Shown here one piece after another: positions 1-8,053 of a stretch of 64,000 bases of DNA. The translations under genes and the position numbers were made by a program. Each line of letters begins with the position of its first letter. Positions within the stretch are counted from its first letter, which is position 1. The notes below the pieces were generated by a model. It made no database searches and was not told the origin of the DNA. It worked only from the letters and a program-made list of their open reading frames with translations. Source of the DNA: Achromobacter sp. Bel (GTDB lineage Bacteria > Pseudomonadota > Gammaproteobacteria > Burkholderiales > Burkholderiaceae_B). Where the stretch lies: positions 1 to 64,000 of the forward strand of contig NZ_JABBJN010000001.1 of assembly GCF_012928505.1 (NCBI RefSeq), in the 5' to 3' direction.

Positions 1-2198
1 GCGACAGCCGTGGCGGCGACCGGGGTTCCTATGGTTCGGACCGCCGTGAAGGCCAGGGCCAGGGCCGTCCGGATTCGCGTCCGTCGTACGGCAACGGTCC
101 GCGCGGCGACAGCCGTGGTGGTGACCGGGGTTCCTATGGTTCGGACCGCCGTGAAGGCCAGGGCCAGGGTCGCCCGGATTCGCGTCCGTCGTACGGCAAC
201 GGTCCGCGCGGCGACAGCCGTGGCGGCGACCGGGGTTCCTATGGTTCGGACCGCCGTGAAGGCCAGGGCCAGGGTCGCCCGGATTCGCGTCCGTCATACG
301 GCAACGGTCCGCGCGGCGACAGCCGTGGCGGCGAACGCGCCTCCTACGGTTCGGAACGCCGGGAATACCAAGGCCAGGGGCAGGGCCGTCCGGATTCGCG
401 TCCGTCGTACGGCAACGGTCCGCGCGGCGACAGCCGTGGCGGCGAACGCGCCTCCTACGGTTCGGAACGCCGGGAGTACCAAGGCCAGGGGCAGGGCCGT
501 CCGGATTCGCGTCCGTCGTACGGCAACGGCCCGCGCGGCGACAGCCGTGGCGGCGAACGCACGTCCTATGGTTCGGAACGTCGTGAACACCAAGGCCAGG
601 GCCAAGGTCGTCCCTCCTATGACGGCCCGCGCGGCGATGATTCGTCGCACGGCAATCGTGAGCCCGCTTCGCAAAAGCCGCAATTCAACCGTCCGCGCCA
701 GTCGTACGCGGCCATCCGCATCGATCAGGTGCAGCGCGTGCTGGGCGAAATCCTGCAATGGACCTATCCGGCCGATTCCGCGCTGTCGCATTGGCTGCGC
801 CATCATCCGAACCTGGGGGCGCGCGACCGTTCCGAGGTCGCCGAAGCCGTCTACGATGTGCTGCGCCATCTGCGCCGTTACCGCCAGTTCGGTGAAAGCG
901 GCGTGGGCCCCGCCTCGCGCCGCCTGGCTATCCTGGGCCTGAACGCCACGCTGGGCGCCGAAGCGCTGGAAGACGGCATGGACGCCGCCGAAGCCGAATG
1001 GCTCAAGCGCGTGTCGCAGATCGACCTGGCCACCTTGCCCCGCGCGGTGCGCGGCAGCATCCCGGACTGGCTGGACGAACGCCTGAGCCAGATGGACAGC
1101 CCGGAAACCCTGGTCGAAGCGCTGAACCGCCAGGCCAGCCTGGATTTGCGCGTCAACCCGCTGAAGGCCGAGCGCGATGCCATGCTGACCGAACTGCAGC
1201 AAAGCGCCGGTCGCTACGAACCCGTGGCCATGCCGTTTTCGCCGTGGGGCATTCGTATGGAAGGCCGCCCGGCTATCAACCGCTGGCCGCAATTTGAAAA
1301 CGGCAGCATCGAAGTGCAGGACGAAGGCAGCCAGTTGCTGGCCCTGCTGGTCGCGCCGCGCCGCGGCGAAATGATCATCGACTTCTGCGCCGGCGCCGGT
1401 GGCAAGACGTTGCTGCTGGGCGCATTGATGCGCTCCACCGGCCGTTTGTACGCCTTCGACGTGTCGGCGGCGCGCCTGGCGCGCGCCAAGCCGCGCTTTG
1501 CACGCAGCGGCCTGTCGAACGTGGTGCCCGTCGTGATCGATAGCGAGAACGACGCCCGCGTGAAACGCCTGGCCGGCAAGGCACAGCGCGTGCTGGTCGA
1601 CGCGCCTTGCAGCGGCATCGGCACCTTGCGCCGCAATCCCGACCTGAAGTGGCGCCAGCACCCCGAGGCGCTGGCCGAATTGGGCCGGTTGCAGGAACGC
1701 ATCCTGAACAGCGCCGCGCGTTGCGTGGCGCCCGGCGGCCGCCTGGTGTACGCCACGTGCAGCCTGTTGGCGGAAGAAAACGAAGTGCAGGCCGAGCGTT
1801 TCCTGGCTGGCCACCCCGATTTCGAACGCGTGGACGCCGCCGAGATCCTGGCCGCGCGCTGCGAAACCCTGAAGTTGGAAGGCCCCTACGTCCAGTTGCG
1901 CCCTGACGTGCACGGCACCGACGGCTTCTTTGCCGCAGTATTCGAGCGCAAAAAGAAGGGCGCAGCCGGCGCATCGGCGGAAACCACCGAGGCGGCGGTT
2001 GCCGGCGCCGAGCTGGATGCCGACGATTCGGGAGTGGATGCGGCCGCAGATGCGGATGTGGCGGCAGATGTGGCGGCCGATGCGGTGGTGCCTGCAGGCG
2101 ACCAGGCCGAGGCCAAGCCCGAAGCCGGGCCCGTGGCGGATCCGGTGGCTGAATCTGTCCCCGGGGCCGAACCGGCCAAGGAAGACAAGCCGGCCTGA
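1..2198 (+). CDS. RsmB/NOP-family 16S rRNA m5C methyltransferase with N-terminal RGG-like repeats (5' end outside window)
   Basis: Predicted S-adenosylmethionine-dependent methyltransferase that makes 5-methylcytosine in rRNA. The frame is open from the left edge (731 residues visible), so the true start lies upstream; the ATG at 729 is internal. Bases 3 to about 660 encode six tandem Arg/Gly/Ser/Tyr/Gln-rich units of 35 or 37 residues. A short helical RNA-binding-type region follows (about 720-900), then the Rossmann methyltransferase core (FCAGAGGKT at about 1384). The two RsmB cysteines are present: DAPCSG (Cys codon 1608) and the catalytic ATCSL (Cys codon 1758). The last 80 or so residues are an Ala/Asp/Glu/Pro-rich tail, so both ends look disordered. 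The family call is firm. The exact cytosine modified is not shown by sequence, and the repeat block is unusual for the family. Confidence 0.88.
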   Translation, partial: DSRGGDRGSYGSDRREGQGQGRPDSRPSYGNGPRGDSRGGDRGSYGSDRREGQGQGRPDSRPSYGNGPRGDSRGGDRGSYGSDRREGQGQGRPDSRPSYGNGPRGDSRGGERASYGSERREYQGQGQGRPDSRPSYGNGPRGDSRGGERASYGSERREYQGQGQGRPDSRPSYGNGPRGDSRGGERTSYGSERREHQGQGQGRPSYDGPRGDDSSHGNREPASQKPQFNRPRQSYAAIRIDQVQRVLGEILQWTYPADSALSHWLRHHPNLGARDRSEVAEAVYDVLRHLRRYRQFGESGVGPASRRLAILGLNATLGAEALEDGMDAAEAEWLKRVSQIDLATLPRAVRGSIPDWLDERLSQMDSPETLVEALNRQASLDLRVNPLKAERDAMLTELQQSAGRYEPVAMPFSPWGIRMEGRPAINRWPQFENGSIEVQDEGSQLLALLVAPRRGEMIIDFCAGAGGKTLLLGALMRSTGRLYAFDVSAARLARAKPRFARSGLSNVVPVVIDSENDARVKRLAGKAQRVLVDAPCSGIGTLRRNPDLKWRQHPEALAELGRLQERILNSAARCVAPGGRLVYATCSLLAEENEVQAERFLAGHPDFERVDAAEILAARCETLKLEGPYVQLRPDVHGTDGFFAAVFERKKKGAAGASAETTEAAVAGAELDADDSGVDAAADADVAADVAADAVVPAGDQAEAKPEAGPVADPVAESVPGAEPAKEDKPA
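3..660 (+). repeat. Six in-frame tandem repeats of 105-111 bp
   Basis: Units start at 3, 108, 213, 318, 429 and 540. The first three are 105 bp (35 residues) and almost identical in DNA. Units four and five are 111 bp (37 residues) and carry GERASYGSERREYQ in place of GDRGSYGSDRREG. The sixth is degenerate and runs into unique sequence. Each unit opens with DSRGG and closes with SYGNGPRG. The array continues past the left edge, so the copy number is unknown. Confidence 0.95.
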
Positions 2199-2220
2199 CG
2201 CGCGTTCGGCCCGCGCCGGC

Positions 2221-2616
2221 TCAGGGAGCCGGCGTGACGCCGACCGTCGCGCTGAACCGGCGGGTGCCCAATGTCTTGTTCTGGTATTTCACTTCCCAGG
2301 CCAGGGTGTCGGACCCGGGGCGGTCCGCCTGGTAGACCACTTGCGAAACGGCTACCGGGCGATAGGCGCAACGACCCGAATCGCTGGACTGGCCCCGCGT
2401 CTGCATGATGCTGGCCTTGCCCAGGGTGGGGTTCTGGGTGATTTGCACACGCGGCGCCCGGAGCGCCAGGCAATCCGACCCCCGGATTTCGTAGTACGAG
2501 GCCAACACGACGACGTCGCCGGACTTCATCGTCTGCGCCAAGACAGGCGCGCACAGCGCGATTCCCAGCGCCGACAGGGCTGAAAATAAATAGGGTCGTA
2601 TTGTTTTCGGCAACAT
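2221..2616 (-). CDS. Small secreted protein of unknown function
   Basis: 131 residues from the ATG at 2616. This start was chosen because it opens a clean signal peptide (MLPKTIRPYLF, then a hydrophobic stretch ending in APVLAQ). An upstream in-frame ATG at 2688 would add 24 basic residues ahead of it. The mature part, about 105 residues, is rich in beta-type sequence and has two cysteines that could form a disulfide in the periplasm. I do not recognise a family. The gene converges on the rRNA methyltransferase gene, with only 22 bases between the stops. No clear ribosome binding site is visible. Confidence 0.6.
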   Translation of the reverse strand: MLPKTIRPYLFSALSALGIALCAPVLAQTMKSGDVVVLASYYEIRGSDCLALRAPRVQITQNPTLGKASIMQTRGQSSDSGRCAYRPVAVSQVVYQADRPGSDTLAWEVKYQNKTLGTRRFSATVGVTPAP

Positions 2617-2975
2617 CAGTGGGGCAAAAGAGACAGTTTGGTCAGCGGGAAAGGCGGCAAGTCTGCGCCGCGAACGTGGCGTCCACAAGACGGAAATCCC
2701 TTGCTGACAGGAACTTTAGTAGCGAAATGTAGCCAAAACCTGGTGCCATTGCGAATACCCCCCACCTTCATGGGGTAGCCGGCCCAGGCGCCGGATGTCC
2801 GCAAGGCTCGGCCTCGCGATCTGCCCGAAAGGGCCGCGAGAGTGGGGTTTTGTGCGCCAAAACCGGGGCTTAGTCCTTGATTTCGCTCAAAAACTATTTT
2901 GAAACTCCCTTGTCATAAGAAGACAAAGGTAAGCTAAACTTCAGGCACTTCTCAAGCGAGGCTCATAACAGCTTT
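2617..2975. other. Intergenic region between divergent genes
   Basis: This stretch separates the secreted-protein gene (minus) from desA (plus). It turns AT-richer over the last 100 bases. TTGAAA near 2899 and TTGTCA at 2910 are possible -35 elements for desA, but no convincing -10 follows at the right spacing. No RNA gene or repeat was seen. The only open frame (2616-2804, minus) has no coding look. Confidence 0.5.
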
Positions 2976-4184
2976 ATGGATTACATCCTCTCCTTCATTG
3001 CCGGCGGTCTGACCCAAGCGACTTGGTGGCAGGTCGTCGTATTCACCCTTGTCGTGACGCACATCACGATTGTTGCGGTCACGGTTTTTCTCCATCGCAG
3101 CCAAGCGCACCGCGGTCTGGATCTGCATCCGGCTGTGATGCACTTCTTCCGTTTCTGGCTCTGGATGACGACCGGCATGGTCACCAAGGAATGGGTCGCC
3201 ATTCACCGCAAGCATCACGCCAAGTGCGAAAAGGAAGGCGATCCTCACTCGCCCATGCTGTTCGGCATCTGGAAGGTGCTGTTCCGCGGCGCGGAACTGT
3301 ATCGCGAAGAATCGAACAACAAGGAAACCATGGCCAAGTTCGGCCACGGCACGCCTGACGACTGGCTCGAACGCAACGTCTACAGCAAGCACAGCCTGTG
3401 GGGCGTGCTGTCCATGCTGGCCATCGACGTCGCCCTGTTCGGCGCGATGGGCGTGACGGTGTGGGCGGTGCAGATGGCCTGGATTCCCTTCTGGGCGGCC
3501 GGCGTCGTCAACGGTATCGGCCACTATTGGGGCTATCGCAACTACAACAGCCCGGACACCAGCACCAACGTGTTCCCGTGGGGCATCGTGATTGGCGGCG
3601 AAGAGCTGCACAACAACCACCACGCCCATGGCACGTCGGCCAAGTTCTCGGCCAAGTGGTACGAATTCGACATCGGCTGGTGCTACATCAACATCCTGAA
3701 GTTCTTCGGCCTGGCCAAGATCAAGAAGGTTGCGCCCAAGCTGAAGCTGGACGACACCCGCACGGGCATCGACCTGCGTACGCTGCAAGGCGTGATCACG
3801 CACCGCTACGAAGTCATGGCCCGCTACGCGGACGTGATCAAGAGCGCCGCTCGCGAAGAACTGAGCAAACTGAAGGCCTCGCGCCAGGAAGGCAACGCTG
3901 AATGCGGCTACACCAAGCTGCATCAAGTGCGCCGCGCCATCCACCGCAACGAGGACATCCTCCAGCCTGAACAGCTTGCCGCCGTGGACAAGGCCATCGC
4001 CCAGAACAAGTCGCTGTCGACCCTGGTGCAGATGCGCCGCGAACTCGGCCGCATCTGGGAAAGCTCCAGCGCCAGCAGCGAACAGCTCCTCCATGACCTG
4101 CAGGCCTGGTGCCAGCGCGCCCAGCAAAGCGGCATCGCCGGGCTCGAGCAATTTGCTCAACATCTGCGCCGCTACGCGGCATGA
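2976..4184 (+). CDS. desA: Membrane fatty acid desaturase, DesA type
   Basis: Di-iron acyl desaturase that puts a double bond into membrane fatty acids, adjusting fluidity. 402 residues. The three histidine boxes of the family are present: HRSQAH (40-45), HRKHH (77-81) and HNNHH (about 213-217), set between hydrophobic spans near 19-39, 56-69 and 140-165. Beyond about residue 250 lies a helical extension of about 150 residues with no iron ligands, longer than the core needs. The ribosome binding site is weak (GAGG, about 19 bases upstream). The stop overlaps the uvrD start as ATGA, implying translational coupling. The exact position desaturated (delta-9 or other) cannot be read from the sequence. 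Confidence 0.88.
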   Translation: MDYILSFIAGGLTQATWWQVVVFTLVVTHITIVAVTVFLHRSQAHRGLDLHPAVMHFFRFWLWMTTGMVTKEWVAIHRKHHAKCEKEGDPHSPMLFGIWKVLFRGAELYREESNNKETMAKFGHGTPDDWLERNVYSKHSLWGVLSMLAIDVALFGAMGVTVWAVQMAWIPFWAAGVVNGIGHYWGYRNYNSPDTSTNVFPWGIVIGGEELHNNHHAHGTSAKFSAKWYEFDIGWCYINILKFFGLAKIKKVAPKLKLDDTRTGIDLRTLQGVITHRYEVMARYADVIKSAAREELSKLKASRQEGNAECGYTKLHQVRRAIHRNEDILQPEQLAAVDKAIAQNKSLSTLVQMRRELGRIWESSSASSEQLLHDLQAWCQRAQQSGIAGLEQFAQHLRRYAA

Positions 4185-6475
4185 TGCTAGAGAAGCTCAA
4201 CCCTGAACAACGCGCCGCAGTAACGTTAGAACCGCAGCACGCCCTGGTCTTGGCCGGGGCGGGCAGCGGGAAGACCCGGGTACTCACTACCCGCATGGCC
4301 TGGCTGATTCAAACCGGCCAGGCTTCGCCTTTTGGGCTTCTGGCGGTCACGTTCACCAATAAGGCCGCCCGCGAGATGCTGGCGCGCATGTCGGCGATTC
4401 TGCCGATTGATACGCGCGGCCTCTGGATCGGCACGTTCCACGGCCTGTGCAATCGCATGCTGCGCGCGCATCATCGCGATGCCGGCTTGCCGCAAAGCTT
4501 CCAGATCCTGGACGTCACCGATCAACTGGCTGCCATCAAGCGCCTGATGAAGGCGAACGGCGTCGACGACGAAAAGTACCCGCCGCGCGACGTGCAACGT
4601 TTCATCAACGGCGCCAAGGAAGAGGGCCTGCGCCCGCAGGACGTCGAAGCTTATGACGCCCATCGCCGCCGCCTGATCGAGATCTACCAGCTTTACGAAG
4701 CCCAGTGCCAGCGCGAAGGCGTGGTCGACTTCGCCGAGCTGCTGCTTCGCGCCTATGAACTGCTGTCGCGCAACGCACCGGTGCGCGAGCACTATCAGCG
4801 CCGTTTCCGCCACATCCTGGTCGACGAGTTCCAGGACACCAACACGCTGCAGTACAAGTGGCTGCGTTTGCTGGCTGGCGGTGGCGCGGCCATTTTCGCC
4901 GTGGGCGACGACGATCAGTCCATTTACGCCTTCCGGGGCGCGAACGTCGGCAACATGTCCGACTTCGAGCGTGATTACGCGCATGGCACCGTGATCCGGC
5001 TGGAACAGAACTACCGTTCGTTTGGCCACATCCTGGATTCCGCCAATGCGCTGATCGGCCATAACAGCGGCCGGCTGGGCAAGAACCTGTGGACCGACCA
5101 GGGTGAAGGCGAGCCGGTGCGCGTCATCGAACAGCCCTCGGACGGCATGGAAGCCCAATGGATCGTGGACGAAATCCGTTCGCTGATCCATGACGGCAGC
5201 CTGCGCCGCGAGATCGCCGTGCTGTATCGCAGCAACGCGCAATCGCGCGTGCTGGAACACGCCATTTTCTCGGCCGGCATTCCCTACAAGGTCTACGGCG
5301 GCCTGCGCTTTTTCGAGCGCCAGGAAATCAAGCACGCGCTGGCGTACCTGCGGCTGATGGCCAACCCCAACGACGACACGTCGTGGATGCGTGTCGTCAA
5401 CTTCCCGACGCGCGGCATCGGTGCGCGTACGCTGGAGCAACTGGCTGACGCGGCCCGCGCACACGACACCAGCCTTTACGCGGCGGTGGCGTTGGTGGGC
5501 GGCAAGGGCGGGTCCAACCTGGCCCAGTTCGCGCAGCTGATCCATCGCCTGATCGAAGAAACGCGCGATCTGCCGCTGCCGGAAATGGTCGAGCACATGC
5601 TCGAAGCCAGCGGCCTGAACGCCCATTACAAGGCCGAGCGCGAAGGCGCCGAGCGCCTTGAGAACTTGAACGAATTGATCACGGCCGCGGCCGTGTTCGC
5701 TTCCGAAGAGAACTATGACGGCATGCCTGCTGGCGTGGTGCCTGAACAGGCCACCTCGTCCACGCTGATGCCGGGCGTGGTCGACGCGCCTATCGTGGCC
5801 TCGGACGGCCTGACGCCGCTGGCGGGATTCCTGTCGCACGCGGCGCTGGAAGCCGGTGACAACCAGGCCCAGCAAGGCCAGGACGCCGTCCAGCTGATGA
5901 CGGTTCACGCCGCCAAGGGCCTGGAATTCGACGCCGTGTTTATCACCGGCCTGGAAGAAGGCTTGTTCCCCCACGAGAACAGCATCCTGGAACAGTCCGG
6001 GCTGGAAGAAGAGCGCCGCCTGATGTACGTGGCGATCACCCGCGCGCGGCAGCGCCTGTACATCAGCCTGGCCCAAAGCCGGATGCTGCATGGCCAGACG
6101 CGCTACGCCATGCGTTCGCGCTTCCTGGACGAAATTCCGGAAGAGCACCTGAAATGGCTGTCTCCCAAGGCCGGCCTGGCGCCGGTCAGCAGCACGGGCG
6201 CCGGCTGGGGCGGGGGCAACCGCGGCGACGCGTTCGGACGCAAGGCCACCAACACTATTGCGCCGCGTCAACCGCGCGGCATCGCAAGCGGTGTCACGGT
6301 GGGCGACAAGCAGTATCGTGTGGGTCAGGGCGTGCATCATGCGCGGTTTGGCGATGGCACGATCATTGGCTTGAGCGGCGCAGGACAGGACGCGCAGGCA
6401 GAAATCCAGTTCCGTGACGTCGGCGCCAAGACCTTGGCGCTGGGCATCGCCAAACTTGATATTGTTCAAGGTTAA
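4181..6475 (+). CDS. uvrD: UvrD/PcrA-type DNA helicase (superfamily 1)
   Basis: ATP-driven 3'-5' DNA helicase of nucleotide excision and mismatch repair. 764 residues from the ATG at 4181, which overlaps the desA stop; a longer frame starts at 4109 but lies inside desA. Superfamily 1 motifs appear in order: motif I AGAGSGKTR (25-33, Lys31), motif II VDEFQDTN (Asp215-Glu216), motif III GDDDQSIYAFRGA, motif IV QNYRS, motif V TVHAAKGLEFDAVFITGLEEG and motif VI YVAITRARQRL. The C-terminus has the UvrD/PcrA tail with a Tudor-like VHHARFGDGTI segment. The length is close to that of E. coli UvrD (720). Only two bases separate it from aroQ. Confidence 0.93.
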   Translation: MMLEKLNPEQRAAVTLEPQHALVLAGAGSGKTRVLTTRMAWLIQTGQASPFGLLAVTFTNKAAREMLARMSAILPIDTRGLWIGTFHGLCNRMLRAHHRDAGLPQSFQILDVTDQLAAIKRLMKANGVDDEKYPPRDVQRFINGAKEEGLRPQDVEAYDAHRRRLIEIYQLYEAQCQREGVVDFAELLLRAYELLSRNAPVREHYQRRFRHILVDEFQDTNTLQYKWLRLLAGGGAAIFAVGDDDQSIYAFRGANVGNMSDFERDYAHGTVIRLEQNYRSFGHILDSANALIGHNSGRLGKNLWTDQGEGEPVRVIEQPSDGMEAQWIVDEIRSLIHDGSLRREIAVLYRSNAQSRVLEHAIFSAGIPYKVYGGLRFFERQEIKHALAYLRLMANPNDDTSWMRVVNFPTRGIGARTLEQLADAARAHDTSLYAAVALVGGKGGSNLAQFAQLIHRLIEETRDLPLPEMVEHMLEASGLNAHYKAEREGAERLENLNELITAAAVFASEENYDGMPAGVVPEQATSSTLMPGVVDAPIVASDGLTPLAGFLSHAALEAGDNQAQQGQDAVQLMTVHAAKGLEFDAVFITGLEEGLFPHENSILEQSGLEEERRLMYVAITRARQRLYISLAQSRMLHGQTRYAMRSRFLDEIPEEHLKWLSPKAGLAPVSSTGAGWGGGNRGDAFGRKATNTIAPRQPRGIASGVTVGDKQYRVGQGVHHARFGDGTIIGLSGAGQDAQAEIQFRDVGAKTLALGIAKLDIVQG

Positions 6476-6477
6476 AC

Positions 6478-6783
6478 ATGGCCAACAACGATTCTCCGAA
6501 AGCCGAGTTGGCGTCGCTGCGCGCCGAGGTCGATGAAATCGACCAACAGATCATGTTGCTGCTGGGCGTGCGGTTCCGTTGCACGGACATGATCGGCGAA
6601 CTGAAGACCAACCACGGCATGGACCTCGTGGATCCCGTACGGGAATCCCAACAGGTGGAACGCATCCGCCGGCTGGCCGAAGAAGCGGGCGTGCCGCCCG
6701 CTCTGGCGGAAACCATCCTGCGCGAAGTGATCGACACCGTGGTCGACCACCATACCCGCCTGCGCGAGCGTCCGTACTCGTAA
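6478..6783 (+). CDS. Monofunctional AroQ-type chorismate mutase
   Basis: 101 residues, all-helical AroQ fold. It would convert chorismate to prephenate for Phe/Tyr synthesis. The family pattern is visible: LRAEVDEIDQQIMLLLGVRF at the start, then a charged middle helix (DPVRESQQVERIRRLAEEAG) and a last helix with ILREVIDTVVDHH. No signal peptide is present, so it is cytoplasmic. A PchB-like isochorismate pyruvate-lyase has the same fold and cannot be excluded, but no salicylate or siderophore synthesis genes are nearby. It sits two bases after uvrD and is probably read in the same message. Confidence 0.82.
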   Translation: MANNDSPKAELASLRAEVDEIDQQIMLLLGVRFRCTDMIGELKTNHGMDLVDPVRESQQVERIRRLAEEAGVPPALAETILREVIDTVVDHHTRLRERPYS

Positions 6784-6792
6784 TGCCAGGCT

Positions 6793-6815
6793 GGCGGCGC
6801 CCCAGGGGCGCCGCC
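6793..6815. terminator. GC-rich hairpin between convergent genes
   Basis: GGCGGCGCCCC and GGGGCGCCGCC form a perfect 11-bp inverted repeat around a single A, between the aroQ and di-haem peroxidase stops. There is no U-run (a pyrimidine tract CCTTCCCTTTCCCC follows), so it may act as a weak or Rho-assisted terminator in both directions. Confidence 0.5.
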
Positions 6816-6826
6816 TTCCCTTTCCC

Positions 6827-8053
6827 CTACAAGACCTTCATGAACGCCAGCAAGGCGTCGATGTCGTCCGCGCTGAGATCCAGTGGACGGATGTGTTCGG
6901 ACTTGCGCGGCGCATAAGGATCTGGCGGATCAGCGGGCGCGGCCTCCCGGCCCATGCCTGCGTTGTACATCCGTAGCAACCCCTTCAGGTCCGCGAACAG
7001 GCCGTTGTGCATCCACGGGCCGGCCTGCGAGACATTGCGCAGGCTGGGCGTACGGAATTTGCCAAGGTCGGCGGGGTCTCGGGTGATTTCGAAACGGCCA
7101 AGATCCTGATTGCGCCGGCCATAGAACGACAGGCCGATGTTGTGGAACTGGTGGTCCGTCAGTAGCGCGCCGCTATGGCAGTTCATGCAGCGGGCCTGGG
7201 TGCGGAACAAATGCATGCCCCGCAGTTCCGTGTCGTTCAAGGCATTGCGCTCCCCATTGAGAAACGCGTCGAAGCGCGAGGTTTGCGGACGAAGCGTGGC
7301 GACATAGGCGGCCAGCGCACGGGCCAACCGGTCGCTGTCGACGGCGTCCCGACCTGAAGTCGACGCTGACCCGGAAGCCGAAGCCACGTCTCTCATCGCC
7401 GGGCCGAACGCCTTCAAGAATTGCGCGGGGTAGGGTGGCAGGCCTTGCAGGCGTGCGATGGCGCTGCCCAGGTCGTGATTCATCTCCCGGCTGTCTTGCA
7501 CCGGACCCAACACCTGCGCTTTCAGCGTGCCGGCGCGCCCGTCCCAGAACAGGCGTGGCGCGAAGGGGGCCGCCAGCAAGGAGGGCGACCGCCGCCTGCC
7601 CATCAGCCGGTCTTCCCCGACCGCCAGTGGACGGCCGTCGGTAAAGGCCCGCTGCGGCATATGACAGGACGCGCAAGACACCTGCCCCTTGCGCGACAAG
7701 TGCCCATCGAAGAACAGCATCTGCCCCAGCGCCACGATCTCGGGCTTCCGGATATCGCTCGCCAACTCGGCGCGGCCGGCATTCGCCGCCATCCAGGACG
7801 ACGGCGGCGCGTCCACGGGCGGCACCCTGGCCCACTCGGTCCACGTGATGCCGGGATCGATGGCAGGGGCCGGCCACAGGCTTGGGGGGCCGGCATAGCG
7901 CGCCCGCAGGCAAGCCATGTCCCAAGCGGCGCCATCGCGGCATGCAAGGGCCGGGGCCGTCGCGGCTGGCTCCGCCCGGAGGGGAGTGCCTGCCGCCAGG
8001 GCGAGGGCTGCCGCCGCCCCGGCGAGGGTGCGGCGTAAGAGGGCGCGGTGCAT
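6827..8053 (-). CDS. Periplasmic di-haem cytochrome c peroxidase/MauG-family protein
   Basis: 408 residues from the ATG at 8053, which overlaps the TonB-receptor stop by one base (TGATG). A signal peptide (about 1-27) sends it to the periplasm. Two CXXCH haem sites are present, CASCH (127-131) and CMNCH (289-293). The family segment KFRTPSLRN followed by PWMHNGLF marks the C-terminal haem domain. Relatives reduce peroxide (CcpA) or carry out long-range oxidations (MauG, MbnH). The mature N-terminus has two further cysteines (38, 48). As the last gene of a sigma/anti-sigma/TonB-receptor operon it probably acts on the imported ligand or on the receptor, but the substrate is unknown. Confidence 0.85.
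   Translation of the reverse strand: MHRALLRRTLAGAAAALALAAGTPLRAEPAATAPALACRDGAAWDMACLRARYAGPPSLWPAPAIDPGITWTEWARVPPVDAPPSSWMAANAGRAELASDIRKPEIVALGQMLFFDGHLSRKGQVSCASCHMPQRAFTDGRPLAVGEDRLMGRRRSPSLLAAPFAPRLFWDGRAGTLKAQVLGPVQDSREMNHDLGSAIARLQGLPPYPAQFLKAFGPAMRDVASASGSASTSGRDAVDSDRLARALAAYVATLRPQTSRFDAFLNGERNALNDTELRGMHLFRTQARCMNCHSGALLTDHQFHNIGLSFYGRRNQDLGRFEITRDPADLGKFRTPSLRNVSQAGPWMHNGLFADLKGLLRMYNAGMGREAAPADPPDPYAPRKSEHIRPLDLSADDIDALLAFMKVL

Noticed and set aside
3-660. Repeat array considered as CRISPR
   Set aside because: Units are contiguous, 105-111 bp, without distinct spacers, and stay in frame with a protein.
10-942. A 310-residue Arg/Ala/Val-rich open frame, and an antisense one at 294-1913
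   Set aside because: Both are products of the 105-bp repeat array and the GC-rich codon structure; the repeat is in frame with the rRNA methyltransferase in the third frame.
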